Numbered from the stretch's first letter, positions 1-9,481 are shown. The stretch: DNA of 64,000 nt from JANNPJ01 sp035474375 (GCA_035474375.1 DATINJ010000269.1:5695-69694); one strand, 5' to 3'. The notes: a model not told the origin generated them from the letters alone. Numbers and translations are program-made.

Positions 1-1
1 G

Positions 2-82
2 GTGGACCAGTTCATCGCCGAGGCCGACCAGCACCCCGTCTTCGAACTGACACCGGTCACGCCAGCCTCGACCGGTGGCTAG
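2..82 (+). CDS. C-terminal end of an unidentified protein (5' truncated)
   Basis: An open frame runs from the window edge to a TAG at 80-82 and encodes about 26 residues ending in VTPASTGG. Third positions are almost all G or C, as in a real gene. The tail carries no recognisable motif and does not resemble the C-terminus of the type I glutamine synthetase (glnA2) that lies next to glnE in mycobacteria. No function can be given. Confidence 0.35.
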   Translation: MDQFIAEADQHPVFELTPVTPASTGG

Positions 83-122
83 CACCTCTCGCCGAGCCCG
101 GTTGCCCACCTCTGGCCGGTCG

Positions 123-162
123 GGAGGTAGCGTGCCGCAGGTGAGCGCCTCCTGCTACCTCC
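123..162 (+). terminator. Possible stem-loop after the truncated gene
   Basis: GGAGGTAGC at 123-131 pairs perfectly with GCTACCTCC at 154-162 across a 22-base loop. It lies between the stop at 82 and the amidotransferase start at 179. The long loop and lack of a T run make a terminator uncertain; a leader structure of the next gene is equally possible. Confidence 0.3.
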
Positions 163-178
163 ACGATCGGTTGAACCG

Positions 179-943
179 GTGAAAGACCTGTTGAAGGGCC
201 GGGTGCTGGTCGTCGAGCATGAGCCTGACGCCGGCCTGAGCATGATGGGTGACCACCTGGACACTCACGTCCAGGTGGTCCGGCCGTATCTCGGCGAGTC
301 ACTCCCGGAGTCGGTGGGGGAGCCGGCGGACTACGTCGGGCTGATCGTGCTGGGTGGGTCGATGGGGGCGTGGGACGACGAGGTCGCGCCCTGGCTGCCC
401 ACCACCCGTCGGCTGCTGGCGGACGCCGTCCACAGGCAGGTACCGACCCTCGGGATCTGTCTTGGTGCGCAACTGCTCGCGGCCGCCTGCGGTGGGGTGG
501 TGGAGCGTGGCGCCGCCGGGCTGGAGGTCGGGCTGGCCCCGGTCACCGCGCTACCGGTCGCGGCGGGGGATCCGTTCTTCGGTCCGGTGGCCTCGGCGGT
601 CGGCCTGCAGTGGCAGGCCAGCCAGTACCACAACGACGCGGTGACCGAGCTGCCCGTCGATGCTGAGCTGATGGTCTCCGGAGATCGCTACCGCCAGCAG
701 GGTTTTCGGGTCGGGTCGGCAGCCTGGGGGGTGCAGTATCACCCAGAGGTCTCGATCGAGCTGTTTGCCGGGTGGGTCGCCAATGGGCAGCGGTCGGGTG
801 AGCTGCCGGCCGACGCCGCGCACCTGCTCGAGGAGGCACGGGCTGGTTCCGCAGCCCTGTCCCGGTTGGCGGCCGCGCATTCCCAGGCCTTCCTGGCCGT
901 CATCCAATCGGCAGCCAGACCCGAGGCGGAGGCATCCGCGTGA
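179..943 (+). CDS. Class I glutamine amidotransferase
   Basis: The 254-residue protein has the class I glutamine amidotransferase fold signature: oxyanion-strand LGGSMGAWDD near residues 58-67, nucleophile elbow GICLGAQ with Cys94, and the His-Glu pair in QYHPE (His188, Glu190). It therefore probably hydrolyses glutamine to release ammonia, with no synthetase domain attached. The ammonia acceptor is unknown. The GTG start at 179 has no clear Shine-Dalgarno sequence and an in-frame start slightly downstream is possible. It ends 27 bases before glnE on the same strand, so the two may be cotranscribed, which fits a nitrogen-related role by inference. Confidence 0.85.
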   Translation: MKDLLKGRVLVVEHEPDAGLSMMGDHLDTHVQVVRPYLGESLPESVGEPADYVGLIVLGGSMGAWDDEVAPWLPTTRRLLADAVHRQVPTLGICLGAQLLAAACGGVVERGAAGLEVGLAPVTALPVAAGDPFFGPVASAVGLQWQASQYHNDAVTELPVDAELMVSGDRYRQQGFRVGSAAWGVQYHPEVSIELFAGWVANGQRSGELPADAAHLLEEARAGSAALSRLAAAHSQAFLAVIQSAARPEAEASA

Positions 944-970
944 CCAGGTTCGGCCCGGTCCAGACCACCG

Positions 971-3900
971 GTGACCCGGTTCGCCGACTACGTTGATCCT
1001 GTGACGACGGCGCGGCAGGAGAGTTTCGTTGCTCGGCTGGCCCGTTTGGGTTTCGCCGATCCGTCGCGCGCGGAAAATCTGCTCGCCGACCCGGCAATGG
1101 CCCCGCTGGTCGGGCCGGTTCCGCTGGGCCTGGCCGAGCCCCAGCAGCAGGACGCGGCCCTGGACAAGGAACGCGGTTGGCTGGCCGCGCTGATTGATAC
1201 CGCTGATCCCGATCTCGCCCTGTTCGGCCTGCTGCGGCTGTTCGAGGCGATGCCTTCGGCTACCGATCAGGAGGAGTTGCGGGCCGCACTGACCGAGGAC
1301 GGGACGGTACGGCAGCGGTTGTTCGCCGTTCTCGGGGCGTCGGCCGCGCTCGGGGACCATCTCGCCCGGCATCCCGAGCACTGGCTGGTGCTGCGCGAAG
1401 ACAACCTGCCAGAGTCCCAGACTGCGTCCGACCCGGAATCCGTGATCTGGGATCCCGTACAGGTCAGCCCGGAGGCGCTGCGGGGCGAACTGCTCCGATC
1501 GGTCGGTGCCGATCCGCAGGCCGACGTGCCGGTCGCCACCGTTGACGTGCCGGCGGGTACGGATGCGCTGCGGGTCGCTTACCGCCGTCGGCTGCTGTCG
1601 CTCGCGGCCCGGGACCTGGCCGTGCCAGACCCGTTGAGCGTCGTCCAGGCGATTGCCCTGGAACTGGCGGACCTCGCTGCGGCTGCCCTGGAAGCGGCCC
1701 TCGCACTGGCCCGGTCCGACCTCCCGGCCGAGGTCGAGGACTGCCGGATCGTCGTGCTGGGGATGGGCAAATGCGGTGGCCGGGAACTGAACTACGTCAG
1801 CGATGTCGACGTGATCTACGTCGTCGAACCGATGGACGGCGGTGACGAGGCAGCAGCGCTGAGCACCGGTGCCCGGCTGGCCGGTGGGCTGGCCCGAATC
1901 TGCTCGGCCGCCACCGCCGAGGGCACGCTCTGGCCGGTCGACGCCAACCTCCGGCCCGAGGGTAAGCAAGGGCCACTGGTCCGCACCCTCGCCAGCCACC
2001 TCGCGTACTACCAGCGTTGGGCGGCGACCTGGGAGTTCCAGGCCCTGCTGAAGGCCCGGCCGGTGGCCGGCGATCGCGCGCTCGGTGACGAATACCTGAA
2101 GCTGATCGAGCCGCTGGTGTGGCGGGCCGCCGAGCGGGACAACTTCGTCGAAGACGTGCAGGCGATGCGCCGCCGGGTGGAGGGACACGTCCGAGGCCGG
2201 GACGCCGACCGGCAGCTCAAGCTCGGCGCCGGCGGCCTACGAGATGTCGAGTTCAGCGTTCAGCTGCTGCAACTCGTCCATGGCCGGGGAGATACCCGGT
2301 TGCGCACGCCGAACACCTGGCTCGGGCTGGAGGCATTGAGCACCTACGGCTATGTCGGACGCGCGGATGCCGCCGAGATGGACCGCGCATACCGAATGTT
2401 GCGAGCGCTGGAGCACCGCATCCAGCTCTTCCGGCTCCAGCGCACGCATGTCCTGCCCTCCGGGGATGACGATCTGCGCCGGCTCGGGCGAAGCTTCGGC
2501 TTCCGTAACCACCCGGCTCAGCAACTCATCCAGCTCTGGCGCAAGCACGCGCTGGAGGTTCGCCGGCTGCACGAGAAGCTGTTCTACCGGCCGTTGCTGA
2601 CCGCTGCCGCTCGGCTCAGTACGGACGAGGCCCGGTTGACTCCAGAGGCGGCGAACGCCCGGCTGGCCGCGCTCGGGTATCAGGATCCGATCGGCGCGAT
2701 GCGGCATTTGAGCGCCTTGACTGCCGGGGTCAGTCGACGGGCGGCGATCCAGCGGCAGTTGCTTCCGGTGATGCTCGGCTGGTTCGCGGACGGCGCGGAC
2801 CCGGACGCGGGGTTGCTGGATTTCCGCCGGCTCAGCGACACCCTTGGTTCCACCCACTGGTATCTGAAGATGTTGCGGGACACCGGTGCCGCGGCGGAGC
2901 GGCTGGCGCACGTGCTCTCGTCCAGCCAACTGGTCGCTGACCTGCTGCAGAAAGGGCCGGAGGCGGTCGCGCTGCTGGAAGCGGACGACGCGCTGCGCCC
3001 GCTGAAGCTGTCCGCGATGATCGCTTCGGTGCGCCTCGGCGCGGCCCGGCACGAGGGGGATCCGCTCGCGGCCGGGATGGCGGCTCGCGCGGTCCGGCGG
3101 CGGGAGATCGTCCGGACGGCGGTCAGCGACATCGTCGGGCTCAGCGATATCCATGCCGTCGGCCGGGCGCTCAGCGATGCGGCCGTCGCAGCGCTCGACG
3201 GTGCGCTGGTCGCGGCGGCCGACGTGATCAAGCCGAAGTACGGCGGCACGCTGCCGACCCGGTTGTCGATCATCGCGGTCGGTCGGCTGGGCGGCCATGA
3301 GCTGAACTACGGCAGCGACGCCGATGTGCTGTTCGTGCATCAGCCGGTACCGGACGCGGATCCGACCGCGGCGCAACAGGCAGCGCTGGCGACCTTCACC
3401 GAGGTCCGTCGGCTGCTCGGGGTGACCGGTCCGGAACCGGCACTGGTGGTGGACGCCGACCTGCGTCCGGAGGGTCGCCAGGGTGCGCTCGTTCGGTCGC
3501 TGGGCTCCTATGCGGAGTACTACTCGCGCTGGTCGGCGCCCTGGGAGGCACAGGCCCTGACTCGGGCCCGGCCGGTGGCTGGGGAACTTGACCTTGGCCA
3601 GGACTACATCGATCTGATCGACCCGCTGCGGTATCCGCAAGGCGGCCTGAGCGAGAACTACGTGCGGGAGATCCGGCGGATCAAGGCCCGGGTGGAGGCC
3701 GAGCGACTGCCTCGCGGCGCCGACCCGAACCGGCATCTGAAGCTCGGCCGTGGTGGCTTGGCGGACGTCGAATGGACCGTGCAACTGCTGCAGTTGCGGC
3801 ACGGGTACGAGGTCTCGGCGCTGCGCACCACCTGCACCATCGATGCGCTGGAGGGCGCCCGGGACGCCGGGTTGGTGAGCGCTGCGGATGCCGAAGTGAT

Positions 3901-4114
3901 GATCGAGGCGTGGCGGTTCGCCAGTCGGCTGCGTAACGCGGTGATGCTCTGGAAGGGTCGGCCCTCGGATCTGCCGCCGACGAACTACCGCGATCTGGAC
4001 GGCGTCGCCCGGCTGGCCGGATATCCACCGGCCTCCTCCGGGCGAATGGACGACGACTATCAGCGGGTGACTCGCCGGGCTCGGGCGGTCGTGGAGCGAC
4101 TGTTCTACGGCTAG
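971..4114 (+). CDS. glnE: Bifunctional glutamine synthetase adenylyltransferase/deadenylase
   Basis: The 1047-residue protein has the two nucleotidyltransferase halves of GlnE. The N-terminal half carries GMGKCGGRELNYVSDVDVIY near residues 260-282 and the C-terminal half carries AVGRLGGHELNYGSDADVLF near 767-790, each with the G-G-x-E-L-N-Y-x-S-D-x-D metal-binding signature. By family knowledge one half removes and the other adds AMP on the conserved tyrosine of type I glutamine synthetase. Its likely target, glnA at 27622-29046, carries that tyrosine. The start is either GTG 971 or the in-frame GTG 1001. In M. tuberculosis glnE lies directly beside glnA1; here about 23 kb separates them. Confidence 0.96.
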   Translation: MTRFADYVDPVTTARQESFVARLARLGFADPSRAENLLADPAMAPLVGPVPLGLAEPQQQDAALDKERGWLAALIDTADPDLALFGLLRLFEAMPSATDQEELRAALTEDGTVRQRLFAVLGASAALGDHLARHPEHWLVLREDNLPESQTASDPESVIWDPVQVSPEALRGELLRSVGADPQADVPVATVDVPAGTDALRVAYRRRLLSLAARDLAVPDPLSVVQAIALELADLAAAALEAALALARSDLPAEVEDCRIVVLGMGKCGGRELNYVSDVDVIYVVEPMDGGDEAAALSTGARLAGGLARICSAATAEGTLWPVDANLRPEGKQGPLVRTLASHLAYYQRWAATWEFQALLKARPVAGDRALGDEYLKLIEPLVWRAAERDNFVEDVQAMRRRVEGHVRGRDADRQLKLGAGGLRDVEFSVQLLQLVHGRGDTRLRTPNTWLGLEALSTYGYVGRADAAEMDRAYRMLRALEHRIQLFRLQRTHVLPSGDDDLRRLGRSFGFRNHPAQQLIQLWRKHALEVRRLHEKLFYRPLLTAAARLSTDEARLTPEAANARLAALGYQDPIGAMRHLSALTAGVSRRAAIQRQLLPVMLGWFADGADPDAGLLDFRRLSDTLGSTHWYLKMLRDTGAAAERLAHVLSSSQLVADLLQKGPEAVALLEADDALRPLKLSAMIASVRLGAARHEGDPLAAGMAARAVRRREIVRTAVSDIVGLSDIHAVGRALSDAAVAALDGALVAAADVIKPKYGGTLPTRLSIIAVGRLGGHELNYGSDADVLFVHQPVPDADPTAAQQAALATFTEVRRLLGVTGPEPALVVDADLRPEGRQGALVRSLGSYAEYYSRWSAPWEAQALTRARPVAGELDLGQDYIDLIDPLRYPQGGLSENYVREIRRIKARVEAERLPRGADPNRHLKLGRGGLADVEWTVQLLQLRHGYEVSALRTTCTIDALEGARDAGLVSAADAEVMIEAWRFASRLRNAVMLWKGRPSDLPPTNYRDLDGVARLAGYPPASSGRMDDDYQRVTRRARAVVERLFYG

Positions 4115-4127
4115 CCGTTTCGGATAA

Positions 4128-4637
4128 CTAGTCGTGCGGCTTCTTCCGGGGCCTTCCGGATGTCGGGAGTGGCGGAATGGTGGCAACGCTGGGCGCGGAT
4201 TCCGGCCAGAGCAGGAGAATCTGACAGGGCGCATGGTCCAGGACGAAACGCGTTGCCCGACCCAGGCTGCGCGGGCCCAACCGGTGTTTGTCGCCGTCCC
4301 GAGCAAGAATCAGGAGGTCCGTGTCGGCGCAGGCCGCCACCACTTCTCGCTCCGGATGGTCAGAGGTAAGGATCCGTCGAGTCGTAGCGCGCCCGATCCG
4401 CATTTCAGCCTCGTCCAGCAATTCGGTCGCCGCTGCGGCTTGCACAAGGTTTGTGGATTCGGTCGGCCGCCCACCCCATTTCCCTCGTCCAAGAAGTCCG
4501 GTGTGGCCGCCACGAACTGCCGCGTCGACGCCGGCATCCACCACGCACATGAGCGTGAGCTCGGCGTCCGGATAGTTGACCAGCGGAGCCAGACCGGCCA
4601 CCCAAGTACTCGGAGCGAGCCAGACGGTGATCCTCAC
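4128..4637 (-). CDS. Universal stress protein family protein
   Basis: The 169-residue protein resembles a single UspA domain. The C-terminal part reads LLILARDGDKHRLGPRSLGRATRFV followed by APCQILLLWP, which fits the family pattern of a small-residue nucleotide loop followed by a hydrophobic strand, although the canonical G-2x-G-9x-G-S spacing is only partly kept. The GTG start (4635-4637) directly abuts the TAA of the upstream permease gene, with GGGGAGG just before that stop, so the two are translationally coupled. The pairing suggests that the stress protein modulates the permease, which is an inference. Confidence 0.7.
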   Translation of the reverse strand: MRITVWLAPSTWVAGLAPLVNYPDAELTLMCVVDAGVDAAVRGGHTGLLGRGKWGGRPTESTNLVQAAAATELLDEAEMRIGRATTRRILTSDHPEREVVAACADTDLLILARDGDKHRLGPRSLGRATRFVLDHAPCQILLLWPESAPSVATIPPLPTSGRPRKKPHD

Positions 4638-5885
4638 TTAGATCCTCCCCAGCAGATGCAGGCTTGCCCAGAGCGCCAAGGTACCTCCGAGGAGCGAGGC
4701 GGGAACCGTCAGCAAACCCAGTCGGGTAAATACCAGGACGTCTGCCGGGTGGTCGTGTGAATCCAGGATGCGTCGCCAGAGCAGGGTGGCCAGAGATCCG
4801 GTGTACGTCAGGTTCGGACCGACATTCAAACCGATCAACGCGGCCAGGGCCAGCGGTGGTGAGTGCGCCACGATCGGCGCCAGCATCAACGCTGCCGGAA
4901 CGTTATTCACGACATTAGCGAGTAGCGCGGCGAAGCCGCTGGCCAGCACGAGGGCGAGCAGGGTCTCGCCAGCTGGAAAATGGTGTTCGAGGACCGACCC
5001 AGCAGGCCCGAGCCGCAGCGGTAGCACCACGATGCTCAGAGCAGCCACGAAGGCGAGGAATTCGGGATTCGCGGCTCGCGTCATGGACCAGAGCGTCGTC
5101 GATCGTTGACCAGGGCCCACCCGCCGCAGTCGGTAGAAGGTCATTCCCAGCGCCCCCGCCAGGGCCACATAGGCTGGTGGGACGTGAATGAACTGGGAAG
5201 AAGTGAAGCCCACGATGGTTGACGCCAGGATCGCCAGCACAGGGATCGACGGGCGTCGACTGGCGCGCGCCGGCCGGCTCATCACGGGTGCATGGAGGTC
5301 ATTGGAGAAGAACCAGCTCAAGGCCAGGTATTCGATGAATATGATCACCAAGCCAGGGCCGAGCATGATCATTCCGAATGTGGTGAATGAGATACCCAAC
5401 TGAGCGAAAAGCAAGAGGTTGGTCAGGTTCGAAACCGGCAGCAGTACGGAGGCAGAGTTGGACAAATGATTGCAGGCGTAGGCGAAAGGGCGCGGTCGAA
5501 TATTCGACGTCACTGCGGTTGAAATCACGATCGGGGTCAGCAGGACGACGGTCGCATCGATGCTGAGGAAGGCTGTTGACAAGCTGGCGGCCACAAAAGT
5601 GAGCGTGAATAGACGCTGGCCGGACTTCATTCCATAGCGAAGCATCAGGTCCGCAGCATAGGTGAAGACGCCTTCTTCGGCCGCCGTCCAGGCCAGTACC
5701 AAAATAGCGCCGAGAAAGATTAGCGTCGGAGTCAGTTCGGTAAACTCCTCGGCTACCGTTGACCACGGCGAAAGGTGCGCGAAAACGACAATTCCGGCGG
5801 CCGGTACGGCGGCGATCGCCTCGGGTAGATCCCAGGGTCTGATCACCGCGAATATGAGGACGGCGGCGAGCAATAGATATGCCAT
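4638..5885 (-). CDS. ArsB/SLC13-type permease
   Basis: This 415-residue protein is almost entirely hydrophobic, with roughly ten to twelve membrane segments. It resembles the ArsB/NhaD/SLC13 ion-transporter superfamily: FLGAILVLAWTAAEEGVF near residues 56-73, a SIDATVVLLTPIV segment near residues 108-120, and NVVNNVPAALMLAPIV in the second half. These N/D-rich broken helices are family hallmarks. The transported ion cannot be named, since arsenite, Na+/H+ exchange and dicarboxylates all occur in the superfamily. There is no arsR or arsC nearby, which weakens an arsenic role. It heads a two-gene operon with the stress protein. Confidence 0.75.
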   Translation of the reverse strand: MAYLLLAAVLIFAVIRPWDLPEAIAAVPAAGIVVFAHLSPWSTVAEEFTELTPTLIFLGAILVLAWTAAEEGVFTYAADLMLRYGMKSGQRLFTLTFVAASLSTAFLSIDATVVLLTPIVISTAVTSNIRPRPFAYACNHLSNSASVLLPVSNLTNLLLFAQLGISFTTFGMIMLGPGLVIIFIEYLALSWFFSNDLHAPVMSRPARASRRPSIPVLAILASTIVGFTSSQFIHVPPAYVALAGALGMTFYRLRRVGPGQRSTTLWSMTRAANPEFLAFVAALSIVVLPLRLGPAGSVLEHHFPAGETLLALVLASGFAALLANVVNNVPAALMLAPIVAHSPPLALAALIGLNVGPNLTYTGSLATLLWRRILDSHDHPADVLVFTRLGLLTVPASLLGGTLALWASLHLLGRI

Positions 5886-6048
5886 GCAGTGCTGCGCTCC
5901 TGAATTATCTTGTCGCCGACCTGATCGATGCTCGGGTCACACATCCGACCGCAGTCGGGCCCCGGTGCGCGTCATCGGTGCCGTGGCGGGCACCTATGGG
6001 AACCGATCATTTCTGGATGAGCAACTCGACTGCGGATAGGCTGCAGAC

Positions 6049-6465
6049 ATGACGAGACGGATCGGGGTGGCCTCAGCGGCTGCCACGGGTTCGATCTCGG
6101 GGCTGATCAGCGCCGTGTTGCTGCTGCTCGCCGTGGTCGCTGGAGTAGGCGGCGGCGCTGAGTCGGCGGTGCTCAGCCGGGCATCGGCGGCGCCGATCGC
6201 CACCCTGGCCGCGACGTCCACCAGCGCCCTTCCGGTCTCCGGTGACCGCCGAGCGGTCCCGGTGCTCGGGAGCCCCAGCAGCCAGCAGTACAAGGCCGGT
6301 TGGACGCCGCGTCAGGTCGAGACCGCCGACGTTCCGGCCGCTGGCTGGCAGCAGCCGCACGGCCTGATTGACGCGGCGGTGGCGGCCGGCCCGGCCGTCA
6401 TCCTTCTCACTATCCGGGTCTCGCACCGGGGTCGGGCTCCGCCCGCAGGGTCGCTCCTGACGTAG
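6049..6465 (+). CDS. Small membrane-anchored hypothetical protein
   Basis: The 138-residue ORF starts with a positively charged MTRR, followed by one membrane segment or signal peptide at about residues 15-38 (LISAVLLLLAVVAGVG). A polar Ala/Ser/Pro-rich exported stretch and a short second hydrophobic run near 112-122 follow. Codon usage is GC-rich and gene-like. It resembles no family I know. It lies 163 bp from the divergent permease and about 100 bp before secDF. Antisense frames are also open here, so it is likely but not certain to be a gene. Confidence 0.5.
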   Translation: MTRRIGVASAAATGSISGLISAVLLLLAVVAGVGGGAESAVLSRASAAPIATLAATSTSALPVSGDRRAVPVLGSPSSQQYKAGWTPRQVETADVPAAGWQQPHGLIDAAVAAGPAVILLTIRVSHRGRAPPAGSLLT

Positions 6466-6571
6466 CGCACCCTGCCGCAGTCCCGGTCCGTCGACCGGTT
6501 CGGCGAGTTCGGCCGTCCCGGTTCATCCGGTCCGGCGGGGTGCATCCATCGTGCCCCCCGGAGGACCCGTT

Positions 6572-8986
6572 ATGAAGCATGCCCGTATGTTGCGCGCCAT
6601 TCTGGCGCTGATCGTTATCGCTGTCTCGCTGTTCATCGCTCTCACCCAGTCCGCCCGGCTCGGGCTCGACCTGCGTGGTGGCACCCAGATCGTGTTCGAG
6701 ACGAAAAGCACCGCCACCGTCACCGCGAACGCCGAGTCCACCGACCGGGCACTGACTGTGCTGCGGAACCGGATCGATGCACTCGGCGTCACCGATCCGA
6801 CCGTCACCCGGTCCGGTGACCGGCGGATCATCATCGAACTGCCCGACGTCCAGGACCCGCGCGAAGCCGTGGAGGTGATCGGCAAGACCGCGCAATTGAC
6901 CTTCCATCCGGTGATCGCCGCCGTCGACCCGGCTACTGGCGAACCGAAACCCAAGACCGGGCAGCAGGTACTTCCGGACGAGGACGGCCGGCCACTGCTG
7001 CTCGGACCGGTGGCCCTGACCGGTGAAGGGGTCGGCGACGCCCAGGCCGGTACCGACCCGCAACGAGGTGCTGATTGGTTCGTCAACATCGACTTCCGCG
7101 GTGACGGTGGAAAGGACTGGCAGGAGCTGACCGCGAAGGCGGCTTGTGCCCCAGCCGGTGACCCGGCCCGCCGGGTGGCGATCGTGCTGGACCAGGAAGT
7201 GATCTCCTCACCGCAGTTGGACCCGTCATTCAGCTGCGACGTCGGGATGAGCGGTGGCCGAACCGAGATCACCGGTCAGTTCAGCGTCAAGGAGGCCCAG
7301 GACCTGGCCATCCTGATCAAGGGCGGCGCACTGCCGGTCCCGGTCGAGATGATCGAACTGCGGACGGTCGGCCCGACGTTGGGCGCGGAGGCGATCGAGG
7401 CCTCGATCAAGGCGGCGCTGATCGGCCTGGCGCTGACCGGCCTCTTCATCACCATCGTCTACCGGCTGGTCGGTTTCCTCGCGACCATTGCGCTGGCTTG
7501 CTACGCGCTGATCTCGTATGCCCTGCTCGTCGCCCTCGGCGCCACGCTGACGCTGCCGGGACTGGCTGGATTCGTGCTGGCGATCGGGATGGCCATCGAT
7601 GCCAACGTGCTGGTCTTCGAGCGAGCCCGGGAGGAATTCACCGAGCGCAACCAGAATCGTCAACACGGCCTGGAGACATCGTTGCGGACCGGGTTCACCA
7701 AGGCCTGGACCGCGATCCTGGACTCAAACATGACCACCCTGCTCGCGGCGGGGCTGCTGTTCTTGCTCGCCTCCGGTCCGGTTCGTGGTTTCGGGGTCAC
7801 GCTCACCGTCGGTGTCCTGGCATCGATGGTGTCCGCGCTGATCATCGCTCGGGTCTTCACCGAGTGGGCGGTCCGGCGCAGTTTCGTCCATCGCCGTCCT
7901 CGGTTCTCCGGGCTGTCCGGCAACGGCCGGCTCCGACACTGGCTGGCCGAGAGCGGACCGGACCTGATGCGTCGCAGCCGGCTTTGGCTGACGATCTCGG
8001 CGGTGATCGTGGCGCTCTCGATGGCCGGTGTGGTGGTCCGCGGTTTGAACCTCGGGGTCGAGTTCACCGGTGGCCGGTTGCTGTCCTTCACCACCAGCCA
8101 GGCGATATCGGTGGAGCAGGCCAGGGCGGCGGTCAGCGAAGCGGGGTTCCCGACCGCCGTCGTTCAGACGGCATCCCTGACCGAGGGAGCCTCGGAGGAG
8201 ATCAGCGTCCGCACCGAGCAGTTGACCAATGAACAGGCGGTCAGCATCGAGCGGGCGCTGGCCGAGGTCGGCGGTGACGTCACCAAGGACCGGGATGAAC
8301 TGATCGGGCCGAGCCTGGGCGATGAACTGAAGAACAAGGCACTGATTGCGCTGGCCGCCGCCCTGGCGGCGCAGATGATCTACCTGGCCATCCGGTTCCG
8401 CTGGACCTTCGGGGTGGCGGCCGCGCTGGCCATGCTGCACGACATCGCGGCGGTGGTCGGCGTGTTCGCCTGGCTGGGCAAACCGATCGACGGGATCTTC
8501 CTGGCCGCCGCGCTGACCATCATCGGGCTCAGCGTGAACGACACTGTCGTGGTCTTCGACCGGGTCCGGGAACTGCGACGAAGCCGACCGAACGACCCGT
8601 TCGGAAAGGTGGTCAACGCCGCCGTGCTGCAGACCGTGCCCCGGACGATCAATACCGGCCTGGGCTCGATGTTCATCCTCGGCGCGCTCACCGTCCTCGG
8701 CGGCGATTCACTGACCGACTTCGCTCTCGCCCTGCTGATCGGGCTGGTGGTCGGTACCGCGTCGTCGGCCTTCACTGCGGCCCCCTTGGCCGTCCTGCTG
8801 GAACGGCACTGGCCGGCCGCGGGGACGGGATCGACCCCGTCGAAGCAGCACCCTGACGGGACGGCCCATCGATCCGGCGGGTCGACCGACCAGCGCCGAG
8901 CGAAAGCCGGGGCCCGGGCCGAGGTCGGCACCCCGGTCGGGTCCGCCGTTGACCCGTACGCGCACGTCCCAACCGGGCGAGACTAG
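6572..8986 (+). CDS. secDF: Protein translocase SecDF fusion
   Basis: The 804-residue protein joins SecD and SecF in one chain. The SecD half has an N-terminal membrane helix, the LGLDLRGGTQIVF motif near residues 29-41, a periplasmic-type domain and a bundle of membrane helices with GMAIDANVLVFER. The SecF half starts near residue 455 and has LNLGVEFTGGRLL near 490 and the matching SVNDTVVVFDRVRE motif. The family uses the proton gradient to help SecYEG release exported proteins. ATG 6572 is preferred over an upstream GTG because GGAGG lies nine bases before it. No yajC is adjacent, so this may be a second SecDF copy. The tail after residue 750 is polar and Gly/Thr-rich. Confidence 0.93.
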   Translation: MKHARMLRAILALIVIAVSLFIALTQSARLGLDLRGGTQIVFETKSTATVTANAESTDRALTVLRNRIDALGVTDPTVTRSGDRRIIIELPDVQDPREAVEVIGKTAQLTFHPVIAAVDPATGEPKPKTGQQVLPDEDGRPLLLGPVALTGEGVGDAQAGTDPQRGADWFVNIDFRGDGGKDWQELTAKAACAPAGDPARRVAIVLDQEVISSPQLDPSFSCDVGMSGGRTEITGQFSVKEAQDLAILIKGGALPVPVEMIELRTVGPTLGAEAIEASIKAALIGLALTGLFITIVYRLVGFLATIALACYALISYALLVALGATLTLPGLAGFVLAIGMAIDANVLVFERAREEFTERNQNRQHGLETSLRTGFTKAWTAILDSNMTTLLAAGLLFLLASGPVRGFGVTLTVGVLASMVSALIIARVFTEWAVRRSFVHRRPRFSGLSGNGRLRHWLAESGPDLMRRSRLWLTISAVIVALSMAGVVVRGLNLGVEFTGGRLLSFTTSQAISVEQARAAVSEAGFPTAVVQTASLTEGASEEISVRTEQLTNEQAVSIERALAEVGGDVTKDRDELIGPSLGDELKNKALIALAAALAAQMIYLAIRFRWTFGVAAALAMLHDIAAVVGVFAWLGKPIDGIFLAAALTIIGLSVNDTVVVFDRVRELRRSRPNDPFGKVVNAAVLQTVPRTINTGLGSMFILGALTVLGGDSLTDFALALLIGLVVGTASSAFTAAPLAVLLERHWPAAGTGSTPSKQHPDGTAHRSGGSTDQRRAKAGARAEVGTPVGSAVDPYAHVPTGRD

Positions 8987-9056
8987 GCGTGTCTCCTTAC
9001 CCCCCGCCGTAGCGAGCAGGTGCCGCGCAGTAGGCGCGGGGATAAGGAGACACGCC
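8986..9056. repeat. 71-bp palindromic element with 14-bp perfect ends
   Basis: GGCGTGTCTCCTTA at 8986-8999 is the exact reverse complement of TAAGGAGACACGCC at 9043-9056. Further imperfect pairing of a C-run with a G-run continues inward. It begins at the secDF stop codon, so it could serve as a terminator, but the sharp ends also fit a miniature palindromic repeat. The 12-mer TAGGCGTGTCTC at its left edge recurs at 60118-60129 just after adoK. Confidence 0.6.
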
Positions 9057-9129
9057 CTAACCGCCAGCCTGCGGTGATCGGGCCTTGTTGGCGACTTCGC
9101 TCGCTGTAGCCAGCCGGTCATCATCCTGC

Positions 9130-9213
9130 CGTGATCATGCACGATTGCCCGCTCGGAGCAGGCCTGAGGCGGGTACGCCGGCGCTGACACGCCTCCCAAG
9201 TGCATGATCACGG
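9130..9213. repeat. 84-bp inverted-repeat element
   Basis: CCGTGATCATGCAC at 9130-9143 pairs perfectly with GTGCATGATCACGG at 9200-9213, across 56 GC-rich bases. Each arm contains the short palindrome TGATCA. It stands in the 495-bp gap between secDF and the type II glutamine synthetase gene, 73 bp after the previous palindromic element. It has no coding potential. It may be a REP/MITE-like element or part of a regulatory region. Confidence 0.55.
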
Positions 9214-9481
9214 GAGTCGATTCGCTCGCGGATTTGCGCGGATTGGGCGGTTGAGCCCGATGTGACGGTCGGGGCGGTTGGTGTTGTTCACATCAGGGCG
9301 GCCGATTAATGCGTTCTTCACCGAGCGGCAACAGAGGAGGAGGTTTCGCCGGTAAAGGTCGGGATGGAACTGCGAAGCCGGCTGTCTGCGGTCGCTCCAG
9401 CTCCTCCCACGTATGCGCCACTTCCGACGTCGCCGGTGGCGAAGCGCGGTGCTGCTGCCGAAGATGATGAGGAGTTCGTGA

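Noticed and set aside
2237..4306. A 689-codon open frame antisense to glnE.
   Set aside because: glnE carries all family motifs on the other strand and the antisense product is Arg/Gln/Pro-rich with no recognisable domain.
4638..5885. Naming the permease an arsenite pump (ArsB).
   Set aside because: The superfamily is broad and no arsR, arsC or other arsenic gene is adjacent.
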